Source of the DNA: an uncultured Prevotella sp.
GTDB lineage: Bacteria > Bacteroidota > Bacteroidia > Bacteroidales > Bacteroidaceae
Reading direction: 5' to 3'
Length of the DNA stretch: 18,144 bases
Assembly (NCBI GenBank): GCA_937880835.1
Contig: CALGRN010000126.1
Span: 1-18,144, forward strand
Shown here: in pieces, positions 15,701-18,144 of the stretch
Position numbering within the stretch: position 1 is the stretch's first letter
Layout: each line of letters begins with the position of its first letter
Made by a program: the position numbers and the translations under genes
Notes under the pieces: generated by a model
Database searches by the model: none
Told to the model about the DNA's origin: nothing
The model's input: the letters and a program-made list of their open reading frames with translations, nothing else

Positions 15701-17324
15701 TTATGCATCAAGAGGAAAAGGATATATTGATGCTAAATTTACATTGGATGAGTTTCCGCTTTCAAATATAAACGGTTTCATTCCAGACAGATTGTTTGGA
15801 TTTAAAGGATACGGGGAAGGCGTTCTGGATATAAAGGGTTCATTGTCAGAGCCGCAGGTTAATGGTGAGATATATCTTGACTCATCTTATCTCGTAAGTG
15901 AACCTTACGGTGTGGAAATGCGTTTTGATAACGATCCTGTACGTATAGTAGGAAGTCATTTGCTGTTTGAGAATTTCCAGATGTATGCTCATAACAACAG
16001 TCCTTTGGTCATAAAGGGAGATTTTGATTTCTCAAATATGGAAAAAATGAAGTTGGATCTACGTATGAGAGCGGAAAACTTCCAACTTATAAACTCGGAA
16101 GAGAACTTACGCAGCGAGGCTTTCGGAAAGGCTTTTGTCAACTTCTTCGGTGTTGTTAGAGGTCCGGTAGAATCGCTTGATATGGGAGGACGTCTGGAAG
16201 TTCTTGGTTCGACGGATTTAACTTATATTCTTCGCGATTCGCCGTTGACAACAGATAATCAACTTGAAGAACTGGTTAAATTTACTGATTTCAAAGCCAA
16301 TGAAGAACTTACTTTGACACGTCCGCCTATTACTGGATTGAAAATGGATTTGAGTATGAACATTGATGAGCAGGCAAGAATTATATGTGCGCTCAATGCG
16401 GATAAATCCAACTATATTGATATCATAGGAGGAGGAGACTTGCGTATGCGTTATAACACAATAGATAATTTGCAGCTTACGGGCAGATATACGCTTAACA
16501 ATGGAGAGATGAAATATTCGCTCCCTATCATTCCGCTGAAAACGTTCACCATAAAAGATGGCAGTTATATAGAGTTTCAAGGCGATCCGATGAACCCATT
16601 GCTTAATATTACAGCATCGGAATATACAAAGGCATCTGTGGCGGAAGGTACTGGGCAGGGTAGAATGGTTAATTTTGAGTGTGGAGTCAAATTGACACAG
16701 AACATGAGTAAGCCCGGAATAGAATTTACTATCGATGCTCCGGAAGATTTAGCTATACATAATGAGTTAAATACTATGACACGTGAAGAGCGTGGAAAAT
16801 TGGCAGTTTCAATGCTTACAACAGGTATGTATCTTGCTGACGGAAATACAAGTTCATTCACATTGAACAGTGCATTGAGCGCATTTTTAAATAAAGAGAT
16901 AAATACCATAACCGGAAATGCGATGCGTTCGTTAGGTTTGGATATAGGAATGAGCCTTGATAACTCAACTGATGCAACAGGACGGATACATACGGATTAT
17001 TCTTTCAAATTTGCAAAACGATTCTGGAATAACAGATTAAATATAATTATAGGTGGAAAGGTTTCATCAAATCAAGAGCCTGAACAGAATAATACATTCT
17101 TTGATAATGTTTCATTAGAATATCGTCTTGATGAAAAATCAAGCAAATATCTGAAATTATTCTATAATAAAGACAGCTATGATTGGCTTGAAGGTAATGT
17201 AGGACAATATGGAGTTGGTATTATGTGGAAACGTAAACTGCAACATTTTAAAGAGATATTTTCATTTAAGGACAATAAGAAACAGAAATTTATACAACCG
17301 TCAGATTCTTTAAATAAAAGATGA
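12714..17324 (+). CDS. tamB: TamB-family inner-membrane-anchored translocation/assembly protein
   Basis: A 1536-residue AsmA/TamB-like envelope protein. The N terminus has a short basic stretch and one membrane helix (about residues 7-29), anchoring it in the inner membrane. The rest is a very long periplasmic beta-rich domain of the type expected to form a hydrophobic groove bridging to the outer membrane. The C-terminal TamB domain (about 1100-1520) is recognisable from FVNFFGVVRGPVESLDMGGR, the segment around NNGEMKYSLPIIPLKTF, SFKFAKRFWNNRLNIIIGG and the closing YRLDEKSSKYLKLFYNKD. Its 3' partner gene is the TamA-type barrel gene, overlapping the stop by ATGA, which supports the assignment over other AsmA proteins. 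In Proteobacteria TamAB aids outer-membrane protein insertion, and AsmA-like proteins also move phospholipids; which applies here is not known. The ATG at 12714 gives the expected membrane anchor. No internal break is seen. Confidence 0.88.
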   Translation: MNKKWKWAIGIILTPFLLFVILTLLLYFPPIQNWAIRQVTAYASEKTGMNISVESVCLEFPLDLGVEGIRIMQQNDSLPQVKDTVADVKKLVADIQLLPLFKKQIEIDKLEFNSVKFNTTNFVHEARVKGFVNSLSLQSHGIDLNTHTLRVNTANIYGADINVQLSDTVPPDTVKEENLWKIHVDNLDIDKTAVSLNTAGDTLHIYAYLGNTEIEKGFFDLEKSVYTVGRLDWKEGRLKYDNLFETKTKGLDYNHIAIDKLSLGIDSLHYQDPELKMYLRACSFEEKSGIIVDELSGNIVLDSTKVYLPSFKLRTPESSLNLNLALDLNTFAEKNPGKMNLNIDGSFGKQDIMRFMGGMPAEFIRRWPNYPLTVKGIVYGNMNYIDFKGLVIKLPTAFSSKADGYVANPMDMKKLHANLDLDIHTYDLSFATALLDDNIKNTIRIPNGISINGNFRANGEKYKADFIAKEGRGYLRAVADFNSAVMAYKATLHANNLQLHHFVPNKGLNSFTGYVDVNGQGTDLLSPRTRLSANTRIINFNYDKWNLNGMTADANIRNGKINAKINSNNPLLKGIITFDALTNSKNLNATVACDISHADVYNLRLAEQPLIAALCAHVDIATDMKDYYKVQGLVNDLTIRDDKQSYRPEDVVLDILLRADTTHAVVDCGDFSLRMNASEGYKRLMNNGNQLYKELARQYENKKIELEKLWKIIPYANVNLHAGKDNIISKILKREGYVFKTALMDINASPITGLNGNIHIDSLVADSMQLDTIRLNLASNSNILEYNLQVCNNKDNPQYVFNAVVNGTLSDKDSEMKAEIFDDKNKLGLSFMLNASMEKDGILFRLKDTNPIIGYKKFKVNEDNRLFLASNRRVSAKIQMQADDGAGVQVYTDDDNEEALQDITVSMHKFDLGKLLSVLPYTPDITGNMNGDFHLIQTNDNISVSTAISVDNMFYEQSPMGDVSTEFVYMPKNDGSHYIDGILINNGKEVGTLTGTYASRGKGYIDAKFTLDEFPLSNINGFIPDRLFGFKGYGEGVLDIKGSLSEPQVNGEIYLDSSYLVSEPYGVEMRFDNDPVRIVGSHLLFENFQMYAHNNSPLVIKGDFDFSNMEKMKLDLRMRAENFQLINSEENLRSEAFGKAFVNFFGVVRGPVESLDMGGRLEVLGSTDLTYILRDSPLTTDNQLEELVKFTDFKANEELTLTRPPITGLKMDLSMNIDEQARIICALNADKSNYIDIIGGGDLRMRYNTIDNLQLTGRYTLNNGEMKYSLPIIPLKTFTIKDGSYIEFQGDPMNPLLNITASEYTKASVAEGTGQGRMVNFECGVKLTQNMSKPGIEFTIDAPEDLAIHNELNTMTREERGKLAVSMLTTGMYLADGNTSSFTLNSALSAFLNKEINTITGNAMRSLGLDIGMSLDNSTDATGRIHTDYSFKFAKRFWNNRLNIIIGGKVSSNQEPEQNNTFFDNVSLEYRLDEKSSKYLKLFYNKDSYDWLEGNVGQYGVGIMWKRKLQHFKEIFSFKDNKKQKFIQPSDSLNKR

Positions 17325-18144
17325 TATCCATGAGCAAACACCATAATATTATATATATCGTATCGGCATTTGTGATTTTGCTTGCGTTATTTTCTTGTTC
17401 TACAACTAAGAACATACCCGAAAATGACAAGTTATTCATAGGACTTAAAAAGATAGAATATAAGAATTATGAAAAAAACGAGCATTTCTCTGAAACACAG
17501 GCAGAAATGGAGTCTGTTTTAGCAACAGCTCCTAATGGTGCGCTGTTCGGTAGCTCTTATTATCGTACTTGGTTTCCTTATGGCTTGTGGATATGGAATG
17601 CTTTTTCTGATTCCAATTCCAAATTCGGCAAATGGATTACAAAAGCATTCGGTAAACAGCCTGTACTTATGAGTTGGGTTAATCCGGAACTACGCGCAAC
17701 AGTTGCACAATCTACGTTGCGTAAGCATGGTTATTTTCACGGAAAAGTAGATTATAATATAGTAAAACAAAAGAATCCGAAGCAGGAAAAAGTAGGATAT
17801 GTTGTGGATATGGGGCATCTTTTCCGCATAGATACCATTAGATATGTCCATTTTCCGCCTGTTGCAGACAGTCTTATAGAAAGCAATTTGGAAGATGCTA
17901 AAATAAAAAAAGGAGACCCGTTTGATGTTGCCATGCTTGATGCAGAACGCAAAAGAATTGCCGGTCTTTTCAGAAACAATGGTTATTTCTATTATGATGA
18001 TGGTTATGCCTCATATCTTGCAGATACCGTTTCTGTTCCCGGAAAAGTTTCTTTAAAACTGCAATTAGCAGATAGTTTAGAGGATAAAGTTAATAAAATC
18101 GTTAAAACTATTTATGGTGGCGATGGAGTTATCTTTACGGACAA
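17321..18144 (+). CDS. tamL: TamL: lipoprotein form of the TamA/BamA-type outer-membrane barrel (3' end outside window)
   Basis: About 274 codons are visible, open to the window edge. A hydrophobic signal sequence ends in a lipobox, ALFSC with C26 as the predicted lipidated cysteine, so this is a lipoprotein rather than a classic TamA. The residues after the cysteine (STTKN) lack the acidic surface-export signal, which suggests a periplasm-facing anchor. What follows looks like the N-terminal POTRA-containing region: TLRKHGYFHGKVDYN near 126, DMGHLFRIDTIRYVHFP near 163, and RIAGLFRNNGYFYYDD near 211. The C-terminal 16-strand barrel would lie beyond the window. Lipidated TamA homologues next to tamB (TamL) are known from Bacteroidetes. 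The start ATG 17321 overlaps the tamB stop (ATGA); ATG 17330 is a close alternative and would keep the signal peptide. Confidence 0.85.
   Translation, partial: MISMSKHHNIIYIVSAFVILLALFSCSTTKNIPENDKLFIGLKKIEYKNYEKNEHFSETQAEMESVLATAPNGALFGSSYYRTWFPYGLWIWNAFSDSNSKFGKWITKAFGKQPVLMSWVNPELRATVAQSTLRKHGYFHGKVDYNIVKQKNPKQEKVGYVVDMGHLFRIDTIRYVHFPPVADSLIESNLEDAKIKKGDPFDVAMLDAERKRIAGLFRNNGYFYYDDGYASYLADTVSVPGKVSLKLQLADSLEDKVNKIVKTIYGGDGVIFTD

Overview
The window looks like the chromosome of a Bacteroidota species, most likely order Bacteroidales and Prevotella-like. Four signs point there: AT-rich DNA with no Shine-Dalgarno sequences and A-rich start regions; a promoter matching the Bacteroidales consensus (TTTG, 19 nt, TAnnTTTG); a TamB gene followed directly by a lipoprotein-type TamA homologue (TamL), an arrangement known from Bacteroidetes; and protein sequences that read like Bacteroidales homologues. 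I cannot name the species. All convincing genes are on the + strand.

Region 1 (1-5890) is a histidine-degradation operon: hutU (5' end cut off by the window), hutH, hutI and an M20 metallodipeptidase, tightly spaced or overlapping, closed by a strong hairpin terminator at 5916-5974. It takes histidine to urocanate, imidazolonepropionate and N-formiminoglutamate. The enzyme for the last step (ftcD or hutG type) is not in view. The dipeptidase may supply histidine from peptides.

Region 2 (5891-6822) has no large gene. It holds a 16-bp perfect palindrome, a bipartite inverted-repeat element (6105-6190), and a palindromic repeat (6395-6503) that recurs at 11681-11769. Next comes what I think is the most interesting part: a near-perfect promoter, a 35-codon leader ORF with 9 Met codons (7 within 9 residues), and an intrinsic terminator just before metY. 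Three mutually exclusive RNA helices can be drawn (protector, antiterminator, terminator), as in a ribosome-mediated attenuator. I read it as a methionine-sensing leader-peptide attenuator.

Region 3 (6823-11616) is metY, metX and a bifunctional aspartokinase/homoserine dehydrogenase. Together they supply homoserine, acetylate it and sulfhydrylate it to homocysteine, which fits control by methionine. metY and metX overlap by 4 bp; thrA follows after 151 bp and may be co-transcribed.

Region 4 (11617-12713) is a 1.1-kb stretch with no convincing gene. It contains the second palindromic repeat, an unusual C-depleted stretch (49 G against 4 C in 205 nt, with recurring TTAG), and a stable stem-loop at 12406-12447.

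Region 5 (12714-18144) is tamB (1536 codons) overlapping the start of tamL (3' end cut off by the window). This is an envelope-spanning module for outer-membrane biogenesis.
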